A stretch of 64,000 bases of DNA from Paenibacillus sp. yr247 (lineage in GTDB: Bacteria; Bacillota; Bacilli; Paenibacillales; NBRC-103111): the NCBI RefSeq assembly GCF_900103825.1, contig NZ_FNIF01000001.1, positions 62,001 through 126,000 on the forward strand, written 5' to 3'. Below the pieces are notes generated by a model, which saw only the letters and a program-made list of their open reading frames with translations, ran no database searches and was not told the origin of the DNA. Shown here one piece after another: positions 24,958-34,443 of the stretch; position 1 is the first letter of the stretch, and the number at the start of each line of letters is the position of its first letter. Position numbers and translations under genes: made by a program.

Positions 24958-25839
24958 ATGAATAGAGGACCGAGTATTCTTGAAAGATTTTTCGATATCG
25001 GCATACATCTTGTTCTAATCGTCCTAGTGGTTGTCACTTTATATCCGCTGATCTATGTGATCTTGGCATCCTTTAGTGAGGCAGGTCAGCTTGTGGCCCA
25101 TAAGGGAATGCTATATAAGTCACTGGGATTCAGCATAGAAGCATACAAAGGTGTAATGAAAAATCCAGGTATTCTGATTGGCTACAGAAACACACTGTTT
25201 ATCGTCGTGGCCGGAATAACGGTGAATCTCATGATGACAGCGTTGGGGGCTTATGTGCTGTCAAGGAAGAATGTGATTTGGAATAAAGTATTTATGATCA
25301 TCATCGTTTTCACCATGTTCTTTCATGGCGGTTTAATTCCTTTATATCTGGTTGTAAAAAATGTAGGCCTTCTGGATTCGTTATGGGCTACAATTGTCCC
25401 ATTTGCGATTGGTACTTTCAATTTAATTATCATGCGTACGGCATTTATGGCTGTACCCGATAGTTTAGAGGAGTCGGCCAAGATCGATGGGGCGAATCAT
25501 TTCACCATCTTGTTCAAGATCATTATTCCGCTTTCCATGCCGGTCATTGCTGTTATGATTCTGTATTATGCGGTTGATAAATGGAATGCCTGGTTCTATG
25601 CATCCGTGTTTATTAAAAGCAGGGACTTGTTCCCCTTACAGCTTGTGCTCAGGGAGATCTTGATCGCGAATTCTACGGATGGAATGTCTGTTGGGGCGGA
25701 TGCGGGTGATCGTCATCAGATCGGTGAAACGATTAAATATGCGACGATTGTCGTAGCAACTTTGCCAGTACTTTGTATTTATCCTTTTGTACAACGATAC
25801 TTTGTAAAGGGGGTTATGGTAGGTTCTTTGAAGGGGTAA
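24958..25839 (+). CDS. YtcP-type ABC transporter permease (system C)
   Basis: A 293-residue permease. Signatures are FFHGGLIPLYLVVKNVGLLD, the EAA loop LEESAKIDGANHFTILFKII and the C-terminus YFVKGVMVGSLKG. The ATG at 24958 has TGAGGTGA six bases upstream; an upstream in-frame ATG (24928) lies inside the LplB gene and is unlikely. Completes the importer with the LplB-type protein. Confidence 0.93.
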   Translation: MNRGPSILERFFDIGIHLVLIVLVVVTLYPLIYVILASFSEAGQLVAHKGMLYKSLGFSIEAYKGVMKNPGILIGYRNTLFIVVAGITVNLMMTALGAYVLSRKNVIWNKVFMIIIVFTMFFHGGLIPLYLVVKNVGLLDSLWATIVPFAIGTFNLIIMRTAFMAVPDSLEESAKIDGANHFTILFKIIIPLSMPVIAVMILYYAVDKWNAWFYASVFIKSRDLFPLQLVLREILIANSTDGMSVGADAGDRHQIGETIKYATIVVATLPVLCIYPFVQRYFVKGVMVGSLKG

Positions 25840-25984
25840 CAACGTGTAGCGGTGGTGAATAGAGTTTTTGTCAATCGGTTTTGTCATTTTGGATATTCCT
25901 CCCCTTGCATTAAGAGGTATAATAGAGGAAAGTGGAGACATTCCCTTCAGACCAATATCCATCAATCATTGGGAGGAGATCCAA

Positions 25985-28345
25985 CTGAAGATCCGATTTC
26001 TTTGGCAGAAGCGAAAAAGCATTATTTTTACTTGGTTAATTTCATATAGCGCGGTGTTGTTCGTCCCGATGATGATGAGCTTGATTATATATGCGCAATC
26101 CAGTGAGGCATTAAAGAGTGAGATTCATCGTGCCAATGATTCCTTATTAAAACAAGTCCGTTATACGATAGACAATCAAATTGATTTAATGAAACGATTG
26201 AATATGGAGATCACTTGGAATGAAAAGCTTCGAACCATCATGTACTCGAACTTATCTTCAAACGAGGATCAATTCCTCGCTTTTCAATTGGTGAAAGAAT
26301 TTAAGATGTACCAAACCTCCTATGCAACAATCGATGAGTTTTATGTCTCTTGGGATCAGGAATCCTCGATCCTGCGTCCGGGCAATATCAGAGATATGAA
26401 GACAGCTTATGAAACGATTCATAATACAGGACAGCTAAGATATGAGCAGTGGTTAGATACAATTCATAATGCAACAAATAACCAATTCCTATTACTGCCA
26501 CGCGCAGATGAGGCTGTTCCTCAAACATCCATCGCTTACATTGCCCACCTGCCGAAGGATTTGAATGGCAAACAAACCGGTTCTGTTGTCGTAATGGCCG
26601 ATATGGATAGATTCCAGAAAGCAATTGAAAGCATTTCCGGGTTTAGTGGCGGACAAGTTTTGATTCTTAATCATGATAATCAAGTTCTTCTCTCCAATTT
26701 ACCAGTGTCGGTCAATGAGAACCTTATTTTAAAGCAATTGATGGATAAGGATCATGTCATGCTAACACCGGCGAAAAATGGGGATTCAGAGCTATTTTAT
26801 ATGCAGTCTGAGGTATCTGATTTAAAATATGTGCTAGTTATACCAAGTCGTACATATTGGGAAAAAGCAGAATATGTCCGTAAATTTACGTATATCAGCA
26901 TTATTATTAGTTTAATGGGGGCAGGCGTACTGACATGGTTTTTTATGCGCCGCAATTATTCGCCCATTCAGCGGTTGGTTCAGTCGCTTTCTGATAAGAA
27001 TTCCATGGAGGAACGGTCAGATGGAAATGAACTTAACTTCATTCAAAGAGCCATTTCGCATACGAGAAGTGAAAAAGATAAAATTGCTTTGCAATTGCAA
27101 TCCCATCACCACGTGCTGCGTTCCAATATGTTGAATCGGCTCCTGAAAGGGAAGATGGATACACTGATTCCATATGAAGAGGCCTTCAAATCGTTCCATA
27201 TTGATTTAATCTCTACTGATTTTGCGGTCATTTTATTTGCTGTTGAGAATCAGGAAAGCCTTTCCTCCAATTTACCGGGAATGGATATGAACGAACGAAG
27301 AAAACTGATTCAGTTCATAATAACCAATGTCGTGGAAGAGCTGGTTGGGCATCGCGGGCATGCAGGTTATGTGGCTGAAGTAGATGATATGATGGTTTGT
27401 CTAGTGAATTTTGCAGATATCGAAGCGGCAGAAATGAAGCAGGACCTCCACTGGATTGCCAAAGAAGCACAGCGGTTTTTAATGCGATTCCGCATGGATC
27501 TTACGGTATCGCTCGGTGGTATACACGGCTCCCTGTTTGGAGTCGCTGAAGCGTATAGTGAGGCATTGGATGCTATGGAGTATAAGATGGTTCGGGGAAA
27601 AAGAGAGATTATTACTTACGATGAAATTCGGATCGATTCCACGGATCAGCAGCAACTGGGGGGCTATTATTATCCCCTTCAGGTAGAGCAGCAGATTATC
27701 AATCTGATAAAAATTGGCGATTTTGAACAGGCTCGGGCGAGTATGAACGAAATTATGGAACGGAATTTTAATAAGCCCCTCGTATCACTGACCTTGGCTA
27801 GATGCCTCATTTTCAACTTTGTCGGTACGATGGTGAAGGCGATCAATGAACTTGGAGACGGTGACAGCCGTATTTTGGGGGACAATCCGTTGTGGATGGA
27901 TAAGATCATCGCCTGTGATACCATTCTTGAAATGCAGCAAGAACTCCAAACCTTGCTCAAAGAGGTATGTGCGTTTGCGACGGCAAAAATGGAGACAAAC
28001 TTGTCCAAGGAACGTGCAGAGACGCTGCGTGAACTTATAGCGAAAGTAACCCATTACATCGAGGAGCATTATCAGGATTCTAATTTAAATGTGAATACAA
28101 TCGGTGAACGCTTCGAGTTAAAAGGTAGTTATATCTCTAAATTGTTTAAGGATCAGACGGGTGAGGGCCTGTTGGATTACATGACAAGAGTTCGCATTCA
28201 ACAAGCCAAACGCATGATCAGTTATAAGCAAGATTCCATATCCGATATCGCCAATTATGTGGGTTACAACGAGGTGGCAACTTTCATTCGAGTGTTCAAA
28301 AAATATGAGGGAATTACACCTGGAAAATTCAAGGAAATGAACTGA
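25985..28345 (+). CDS. Membrane-bound YesN-like AraC regulator (system C), likely CTG start
   Basis: About 786 residues: one membrane span at about 11-36, an extracellular sensor region, a second span at about 300-323, a cytoplasmic linker with degenerate GGDEF-like character, and a C-terminal AraC DNA-binding domain (about 700-786; VNTIGERFELKGSYISKLF and ISDIANYVGYNEVATFIRVF). It senses an outside ligand and acts directly on DNA. The only well-placed ribosome binding site, GGGAGGAG, is six bases before a CTG at 25985 giving MKIRFLWQKRKS; no ATG, GTG or TTG fits. The open frame extends back to a TTG at 25868, but that region looks non-coding. It follows the YtcP gene and probably controls system C. 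Confidence 0.85.
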   Translation: MKIRFLWQKRKSIIFTWLISYSAVLFVPMMMSLIIYAQSSEALKSEIHRANDSLLKQVRYTIDNQIDLMKRLNMEITWNEKLRTIMYSNLSSNEDQFLAFQLVKEFKMYQTSYATIDEFYVSWDQESSILRPGNIRDMKTAYETIHNTGQLRYEQWLDTIHNATNNQFLLLPRADEAVPQTSIAYIAHLPKDLNGKQTGSVVVMADMDRFQKAIESISGFSGGQVLILNHDNQVLLSNLPVSVNENLILKQLMDKDHVMLTPAKNGDSELFYMQSEVSDLKYVLVIPSRTYWEKAEYVRKFTYISIIISLMGAGVLTWFFMRRNYSPIQRLVQSLSDKNSMEERSDGNELNFIQRAISHTRSEKDKIALQLQSHHHVLRSNMLNRLLKGKMDTLIPYEEAFKSFHIDLISTDFAVILFAVENQESLSSNLPGMDMNERRKLIQFIITNVVEELVGHRGHAGYVAEVDDMMVCLVNFADIEAAEMKQDLHWIAKEAQRFLMRFRMDLTVSLGGIHGSLFGVAEAYSEALDAMEYKMVRGKREIITYDEIRIDSTDQQQLGGYYYPLQVEQQIINLIKIGDFEQARASMNEIMERNFNKPLVSLTLARCLIFNFVGTMVKAINELGDGDSRILGDNPLWMDKIIACDTILEMQQELQTLLKEVCAFATAKMETNLSKERAETLRELIAKVTHYIEEHYQDSNLNVNTIGERFELKGSYISKLFKDQTGEGLLDYMTRVRIQQAKRMISYKQDSISDIANYVGYNEVATFIRVFKKYEGITPGKFKEMN

Positions 28346-28381
28346 CTCACGTTTGGCATTCAGGCCATGGAGGTTGACCAT

Positions 28382-29998
28382 ATGAGTAAAAGACATATAA
28401 GTACCTCAATCATTCTGATGTGGGTAATTGCCCTTTTGTTATCGGCTTGTACTTTTGAAAATAACTCAGCAAAGCCTGCAGAGCCAAGTTCAAACACGAG
28501 GAAGGTAGAACAATCTGATCAAGGCAAGAAGGCGCTATCCTATTGGTCTGAACTTAACGGCAATGCGGCGAGTGTCAAACCGAATATTCAGGATATACCG
28601 TTTTTCCAAGAATGGCAGAAGAGAACGGGGGTAAGGCTCACCTTCATTCAACCGCCAGCTAATCAAGCGAAAGAAGAGATGAATGTTTTATTAGCGTCAG
28701 GTGATTTGCCGGATATGATGGAATATGAGTGGGATAACATCCCCGGAGGCCCTGAGAAAGCGATCAATGACGGTTATATTTTGAGATTGAATGATGTTAT
28801 AGACAAGCATGCACCGAATCTAAAAAAATATTTAAGTGAACATCCGGAAATAGACAAACAGATAAAAACAGACGCTGGCAGCTATTATGTGTTCCCATTC
28901 ATACGGGGTGATGATCTGCTTCGGACCTATCAGGGGCCCATTATTCGGCAAGATTGGCTTCAGGAGCTTGGTCTGCAGACGCCGACAACAATCGAGGAAT
29001 GGTATACGGTTTTAAAGGCTTTTAAAGAGAAAAAGGGAGTCGCCGCTCCATTGACATTCTTAGGAGTTCCCAATCCTTTATTCGGCATTGAGAGCGGTGG
29101 TTTTGTCGGCGCCTATGGGATAAAAAAAGGGTTCTATTTGGATAACAGCCAAGTGAAGTTTGGACCTATGGAAGAGGGTTACAAACAGTTTCTCGCTACA
29201 TTTCGCAAATGGTATGCAGAAGGATTGATTGACAGAAATATCGCTACGGTTGATACTAAAACGCTGGATTCCAATATGACTTCAGGAAGAAGCGGGGCAA
29301 CCATATGGAATGCTGGCGCAGGAATTGGAAAATGGCAGCCAATTGTTCAGGAGAAAGAAAAGAATGCTTTGTTCGGGCCCGCACCATATCCAGTGCTAAA
29401 TAAAGGAGATAAGCCTAAGTTTGGGCAACGGAGTTATGCTTATATGGGGACTGGCGGGGTTGCGATATCAACCAAAAGCAAAAACGCAGAAGCAGCTGCG
29501 AAGATGCTTGATTACGGGTATAGCGACGAAGGTCATATGCTATTCAACTTCGGGATTGAGGGAATTAGTTATAATATGAAAGGCGGATACCCGACATATA
29601 CGGATTTAATTTTGCGAAATCCCGATAAACTCGCACCATCTCAAGCTCTTTCGATGTATAACCGAGCTAGTTACTTTGGTCCTTTCGTCCAAGACGTTCG
29701 TTATTTGGAGCAATATTACACACTGCCCCAGCAAAGGAATGCCATTCAAATCTGGTCGAATACCGATGTAGATCGTTATGTGCTGCCGCAAATACCGAAG
29801 ACTGAATTAGAAAATGCAGAGCTTTCTTCCATCATGATCGATGTCATGACGCTTGTTGACGAGATGTCGTTGAAAATCATACTTGGCGTGGAACCTTTGG
29901 ACGCCTTCAAAAACTATGTTAGTAAAATCAAAGCATCCAAAATTGATCGTGCCATACAGATCCAGAAATCAGCTTTAGATCGATATTATAAGCGTTAA
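28382..29998 (+). CDS. LplA-type lipoprotein solute-binding protein (system C, copy 2)
   Basis: A 538-residue paralog of the protein at 22307-23929, sharing long blocks in the same order (IPFFQEWQKRTGVRLTF, INDGYILRLNDVIDKHAPNL, FGPMEEGYKQFL, GLIDRNIATVDTKTL). The signal peptide ends in lipobox LSAC. The ATG at 28382 follows GGAGGTTGACCAT; an upstream in-frame ATG (28367) overlaps that site. It sits 36 bases after the YesN-like gene, with no permeases of its own, and so probably feeds the permease pair at 23988-25839 with a related ligand, or it could work with system D downstream. Confidence 0.92.
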   Translation: MSKRHISTSIILMWVIALLLSACTFENNSAKPAEPSSNTRKVEQSDQGKKALSYWSELNGNAASVKPNIQDIPFFQEWQKRTGVRLTFIQPPANQAKEEMNVLLASGDLPDMMEYEWDNIPGGPEKAINDGYILRLNDVIDKHAPNLKKYLSEHPEIDKQIKTDAGSYYVFPFIRGDDLLRTYQGPIIRQDWLQELGLQTPTTIEEWYTVLKAFKEKKGVAAPLTFLGVPNPLFGIESGGFVGAYGIKKGFYLDNSQVKFGPMEEGYKQFLATFRKWYAEGLIDRNIATVDTKTLDSNMTSGRSGATIWNAGAGIGKWQPIVQEKEKNALFGPAPYPVLNKGDKPKFGQRSYAYMGTGGVAISTKSKNAEAAAKMLDYGYSDEGHMLFNFGIEGISYNMKGGYPTYTDLILRNPDKLAPSQALSMYNRASYFGPFVQDVRYLEQYYTLPQQRNAIQIWSNTDVDRYVLPQIPKTELENAELSSIMIDVMTLVDEMSLKIILGVEPLDAFKNYVSKIKASKIDRAIQIQKSALDRYYKR

Positions 29999-30011
29999 GA
30001 GTTTGTATAAA

Positions 30012-30049
30012 AGGGCTAATGCAACGTCTATTGACAATGTGTTAGCCCT
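30012..30049 (+). terminator. Hairpin after LplA copy 2
   Basis: AGGGCTAA..GCA pairs with TGTGTTAGCCCT around an AT-rich loop. It is followed only by a weak T-rich stretch (TGTTCC), so it may be a partial terminator or an mRNA stabiliser between the system C and D units. Confidence 0.5.
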
Positions 30050-30110
30050 GTTCCTCCGTTATTCCGAATTTGAGAACTAAATAAAGCGTCTGCGTCTGGA
30101 GGAGGAAAAT

Positions 30111-32384
30111 ATGGTCTCTCGATACTCATTTTTCATCAGATTAATCACATTCATTACATTGATCAGTACGATTCCACTTTTGTTTCTGGGTGTATACGCT
30201 TTCTTTCAATCCACTTCTGCGGTCCAAACCAAAGTCAATGAAGCAAACATTTTCATTTTGCAGCAGTCGCAAAGTAGGGTCGAGCAGATTTTAAAAGTAA
30301 TCGATCAAGTATCTAGGCGCTATGCAGAAACTCCTTTTGTCGTTGGTTCCATCTCCAAACGGATGGAAATTGAAGACTTTCAGGACATTGATTGGCTTGT
30401 TAAAGGGCTTCTTGGTGTGCAAACCTATGAGTTGGGTGTTAAGGATGTGGAATTGCATAGTCTACGGAATGATTGGTATATCAAAGACGGGGGCTTTTAT
30501 TTTGGAAAGGATACTTCCCAAAAATCCTTTTCTTTGGACTCCGCATTTAACTCCCGCTGGTCCCCGGAGTTGGATCCGGCTTTTGCAGGCATTAAGCTGG
30601 TGAAGACAATCCCAACCACGACGGCAGATCCCAAGGGATATTTGTCTGTTCGTGTGTCCAATATCGAGCTGGCGAAGCTGCTGACAGGCGGCTTTTCGAC
30701 CCGGGAAACGATGATTGTTGACGACAAGATGAATATCATCATTCATACCGATGAGAAGAGAATCGGTCAAAGCGTTAACTCCGAACCATGGTCGCAAGAA
30801 CTGCGGAACACGGGCAAGACTCAGGGGTATTTTAACAGCACATCGCTTGGCAAGCCGTACAGTGTAGTCTACAACCAATCTATGTACAATAACTGGACTT
30901 ATGTATCTATTATTCCCATAGAGGAAGCGAAAAAGGAGTCTGCCAATATCGGATGGGCAACTTTGACAGCCTGTCTGCTTCTTTTGCTTTTTACTGCTTT
31001 GCTGTCCTATTGGGGCTCAAAACGTATATATTTCCCTGTACGCAGCTTGATGGAATTCACGATGAGGCAAAGCAAACCATCCGGTGATGAAACGGTAGTT
31101 AAAGACGAATTACAGTGGATTGGTACACAGTTCGCTTCGCTGCATCAATCGAAAGAACAGCTGGAAGGGAAAATGAAGATGCAGTCAGGTCAACTCGTCG
31201 ACTACTTCATGTTAAAGCTCTTCCAAGGAGAGTTGAACCGTAGTGAGCTGGAGGGAAAAGCAAGTCAGTTTCAACTGCCTGCTTGGCGTCGATATGCGGT
31301 TCTGGCCATACAAATCGATACCTTAGCGCAAACGCGTTACGATGCCAATGAGCAGGATTTGCTATTGTTTGCGATGAACAATATAGCCTCCGAATTGATC
31401 CCGGCACCGCAGCGCATTCATGCGATGCCTATAGGTAATTATCAGGTCACATTGGTCGGGAGCGATGCCGAGAGCCACGGGGCTCTACTGAGTGAGTTGA
31501 GCGGTCTTGCTGAGTCCGTCCAGCGGGCTGTTGATGAATTTTTGGGACTCAAAGTCAGTGTAGGGATCAGTCGTCCGTATGAGATGATGTACGCAACACC
31601 GCAAGCATTTCTTGAAGCCAAAGAAGCACTGCAATATCGGATTCGACTTGGGGAAAAAGCCATTTTGCATATTGGTGATTTGAAGCCGCAGCAGGCGTCT
31701 CAGCATTACTATCCGCATCACCTGGTGTCGAAGCTTACACAAGCCATCACCTTTCTCGATAAGGACGAGGCCGGAGAACAGCTTCATCAGTTTATTCATG
31801 AAGTGCTTAGGGTGGCTAGTGAACCCACTCTTTATCGGATGTCATTTGCCATGCTTCTGACAGATCTGGTGCGCTTTGCTTACGACATGGGTGCTGCTGG
31901 AACCATGGTTTCCCAGGATCACCGAAATAAATATGAGCAGTTATTCAACTTGAAGACGCCGGAAGAAATCGAAGATTGGTTCAAGTCGCAGATGATCGCC
32001 CCCATGATGAAGTTAACTCGAGATGTGCATGAATTTTCCGGTAAAAGCATCTCTCGTTCCGTAATGGATCTGATCCATGACAATTTTGACAGCGATCTCA
32101 CATTAGAGCAATGCGCGATGAGGTTGAATTACAGCACACATTACATTCGCCGGATGTTTCGTAAGGAGACCGGCATGAATTTTAGCGACTATCTGGCAGG
32201 GTTTCGTCATGATATGGCCAAAAGCTGGCTGAGTGGGACAGAAATGAAGATTACAGAAGTAGCTGAACGTTTGCAATATACGAATGCGCAAAATTTTATT
32301 CGTCAGTTCCGCAAGCTGGAGGGGATGACACCAGGTCAATACAGGGATCAGAAGTTGAAAGAGCTGTGTGAACAGAAAGGCTGA
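30111..32384 (+). CDS. Membrane-bound YesN-like AraC regulator (system D)
   Basis: A 757-residue one-component sensor-regulator. Membrane spans at about 8-31 and 280-302 flank an extracellular dCache-like region (GYLSVRVSNIELAKLL, DDKMNIIIHTDEKRIG). The linker includes a YesN-type degenerate GGDEF segment, and the AraC domain spans about 650-757 (LTLEQCAMRLNYSTHYIRRMF, ITEVAERLQYTNAQNFIRQF). Start ATG with GGAGGA just upstream. It precedes transporter D and the beta-helix enzyme and probably activates them when their sugar is present. Confidence 0.9.
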   Translation: MVSRYSFFIRLITFITLISTIPLLFLGVYAFFQSTSAVQTKVNEANIFILQQSQSRVEQILKVIDQVSRRYAETPFVVGSISKRMEIEDFQDIDWLVKGLLGVQTYELGVKDVELHSLRNDWYIKDGGFYFGKDTSQKSFSLDSAFNSRWSPELDPAFAGIKLVKTIPTTTADPKGYLSVRVSNIELAKLLTGGFSTRETMIVDDKMNIIIHTDEKRIGQSVNSEPWSQELRNTGKTQGYFNSTSLGKPYSVVYNQSMYNNWTYVSIIPIEEAKKESANIGWATLTACLLLLLFTALLSYWGSKRIYFPVRSLMEFTMRQSKPSGDETVVKDELQWIGTQFASLHQSKEQLEGKMKMQSGQLVDYFMLKLFQGELNRSELEGKASQFQLPAWRRYAVLAIQIDTLAQTRYDANEQDLLLFAMNNIASELIPAPQRIHAMPIGNYQVTLVGSDAESHGALLSELSGLAESVQRAVDEFLGLKVSVGISRPYEMMYATPQAFLEAKEALQYRIRLGEKAILHIGDLKPQQASQHYYPHHLVSKLTQAITFLDKDEAGEQLHQFIHEVLRVASEPTLYRMSFAMLLTDLVRFAYDMGAAGTMVSQDHRNKYEQLFNLKTPEEIEDWFKSQMIAPMMKLTRDVHEFSGKSISRSVMDLIHDNFDSDLTLEQCAMRLNYSTHYIRRMFRKETGMNFSDYLAGFRHDMAKSWLSGTEMKITEVAERLQYTNAQNFIRQFRKLEGMTPGQYRDQKLKELCEQKG

Positions 32385-32536
32385 TTCCAATGATTATCTT
32401 AAGGAACGCTAGTGATTATCAAGCACAGTTTGCAGCTATATTTTCCGTAAATCGCAAGTGGAGCGCTGTTGATTATTGAACGCAACTTTCGGCTTAGGTA
32501 ATCTGAGGCTATCAACCGAATCAAGGAGGACAATGG

Positions 32537-33493
32537 ATGGTGGAACTGATTTCTTCGCCGATCAAAGCGGCAGCCAGGAGCAATGCCCGCCACAGGTTAT
32601 TAGCGAGGCTGATTAAAAACAGATGGCTGTACCTGATGGCAATTCCAGGCATGCTCTACTTTATTGTGTTTAAATACTTGCCAATGTGGGGGCTGCTTAT
32701 CGCCTTTCAGAACTACCAGCCTACACTGGGAATGCTGCATAGCAAGTGGGTAGGGTTTCAGCATTTCGAACGATTTTTCTTTGATGCTTCTTTTTTAATG
32801 CTTTTCAAGAACACGCTCATCTTGGCTTTTTATAATTTAGTTTTCTTTTTCCCGCTGCCGATTGTCATGGCACTCTTGTTAAATGAACTGAGGAAGGAAG
32901 TGTTTAAGCGCACCATTCAAACCATTATTTATATCCCGCATTTTGTATCGTGGGTCGTCGTAGTGGGGATTTCTTATATTTTCTTTACGACTGAAGGAGG
33001 GATTGTCAACGATGCGATTGCAGCGTTGGGATTTCCTAAAGTAGAATTTCTGATTTCAAGCGAATGGTTCCGTACCATGATCGTTTCGCAGGTCGTTTGG
33101 AAAGAAACAGGTTGGGGAACGATTATCTTTCTGGCTGCATTGGCTGGGGTCGATCAGCAGTTGTATGAAGCTGCTACCATTGATGGCGCTGGCCGATTCC
33201 GGCAGTTGTGGCACATCACGCTTCCAGCTATACGAAGTGTCATTGTCATCCTATTCATTCTAAGACTCGGCTCTTTCCTGGATACCGGGTTTGAACAAAT
33301 CTTCCTCATGCTAAACGCAATGAACCGCGATGTAGGCGAAGTATTCGATACTTATGTCTATAATGTGGGTATTCAGCAGGGCCAATTCAGTTATAGTACC
33401 GCAGTTGGATTGTTCAAATCGTTGATCGGACTGATGCTTGTTATGGGTGCGAACCGGATGGCCAAAAAATTCGGCGAAAGCGGTTTGTATTAA
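32537..33493 (+). CDS. LplB-type ABC transporter permease (system D)
   Basis: A 318-residue permease with a basic N-terminus, six predicted spans, the FKYLPMWGLLIAFQNYQP signature and the EAA loop YEAATIDGAGRFRQLWHITL. AAGGAGGA precedes the ATG by about seven bases. First gene after the YesN-like regulator; 17 bases separate it from the next permease. Confidence 0.93.
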   Translation: MVELISSPIKAAARSNARHRLLARLIKNRWLYLMAIPGMLYFIVFKYLPMWGLLIAFQNYQPTLGMLHSKWVGFQHFERFFFDASFLMLFKNTLILAFYNLVFFFPLPIVMALLLNELRKEVFKRTIQTIIYIPHFVSWVVVVGISYIFFTTEGGIVNDAIAALGFPKVEFLISSEWFRTMIVSQVVWKETGWGTIIFLAALAGVDQQLYEAATIDGAGRFRQLWHITLPAIRSVIVILFILRLGSFLDTGFEQIFLMLNAMNRDVGEVFDTYVYNVGIQQGQFSYSTAVGLFKSLIGLMLVMGANRMAKKFGESGLY

Positions 33494-33510
33494 GAAAGGA
33501 ACGGTTACTG

Positions 33511-34389
33511 ATGATCAACAAAAGCTTAGGCAGCCGTATTTTTGACGGTGTCAATTACACATTTTTAATTTTAGTTGCTTTGGTAACTATTATTCCCTTT
33601 ATCTATATCGTGTCCGTCTCATTTGCGGAACCGGCGGAGGTGCTACGGCGCGGGTTTATTCTATTCCCAACCTCATTCTCGCTCGAAGGGTACAAATACA
33701 TATTTTCCACTAGCATTATGATCAGGAGTTTGCTTGTTACTGTCGGAATTACACTTGTGGGGACATTTATTAATTTGTTGTTCACGTCGCTGCTGGCGTA
33801 TCCATTATCGAGACAGGACTTTGACGGTAGAAAGACATTTATGATGCTTATTGTATTCACGATGTTGTTTAACGGCGGCATTTTACCGACCTTTCTCGTC
33901 GTGAAATCGCTCGGAATGCTTAACAGCTACTGGTCACTTCTCATACCCAATGCCATTAGCGCTTTTAATCTGATCGTCGTGGTGAGCTTTTTTCGGCAAT
34001 TACCGGAAGGTCTTGAAGAGGCAGCAAAGATCGACGGCTGCAGCGATTTGGGATTGCTTTTCCGCATCGTACTCCCGTTATCGGCACCGGTGCTGGCAAC
34101 ATTTGCTTTATTTTACGCCGTAGGACATTGGAATACATTTTTCAATGCGATCTTGTACATCAATGATGCTAAAATGTGGCCGATCCAAGTTTGGTTGAGG
34201 CAAATCGTGATCTTATCTCAGGGAGGGATCGGCGATTCCACCCAGTTTGATCAGAATTATATTGCTCCGCCGTCGCAAATTATTAAGATGGCTGTTATTG
34301 TCATCTCTACTGTCCCCATATTGATCGTATACCCTTTTCTGCAGAAGCATTTTGCCAAAGGGGTTATGCTAGGCTCTGTCAAAGGTTGA
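33511..34389 (+). CDS. YtcP-type ABC transporter permease (system D)
   Basis: A 292-residue permease with FNGGILPTFLVVKSLGMLNS, the EAA loop LEEAAKIDGCSDLGLLFRIV and the end HFAKGVMLGSVKG. Start ATG with AAAGGAAC upstream. Partner of the LplB-type permease. Confidence 0.93.
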   Translation: MINKSLGSRIFDGVNYTFLILVALVTIIPFIYIVSVSFAEPAEVLRRGFILFPTSFSLEGYKYIFSTSIMIRSLLVTVGITLVGTFINLLFTSLLAYPLSRQDFDGRKTFMMLIVFTMLFNGGILPTFLVVKSLGMLNSYWSLLIPNAISAFNLIVVVSFFRQLPEGLEEAAKIDGCSDLGLLFRIVLPLSAPVLATFALFYAVGHWNTFFNAILYINDAKMWPIQVWLRQIVILSQGGIGDSTQFDQNYIAPPSQIIKMAVIVISTVPILIVYPFLQKHFAKGVMLGSVKG

Positions 34390-34443
34390 AATGGTTTTCA
34401 AAATTTTTATCACATAAAATAGAATAGGGGAGGCAACACCACA

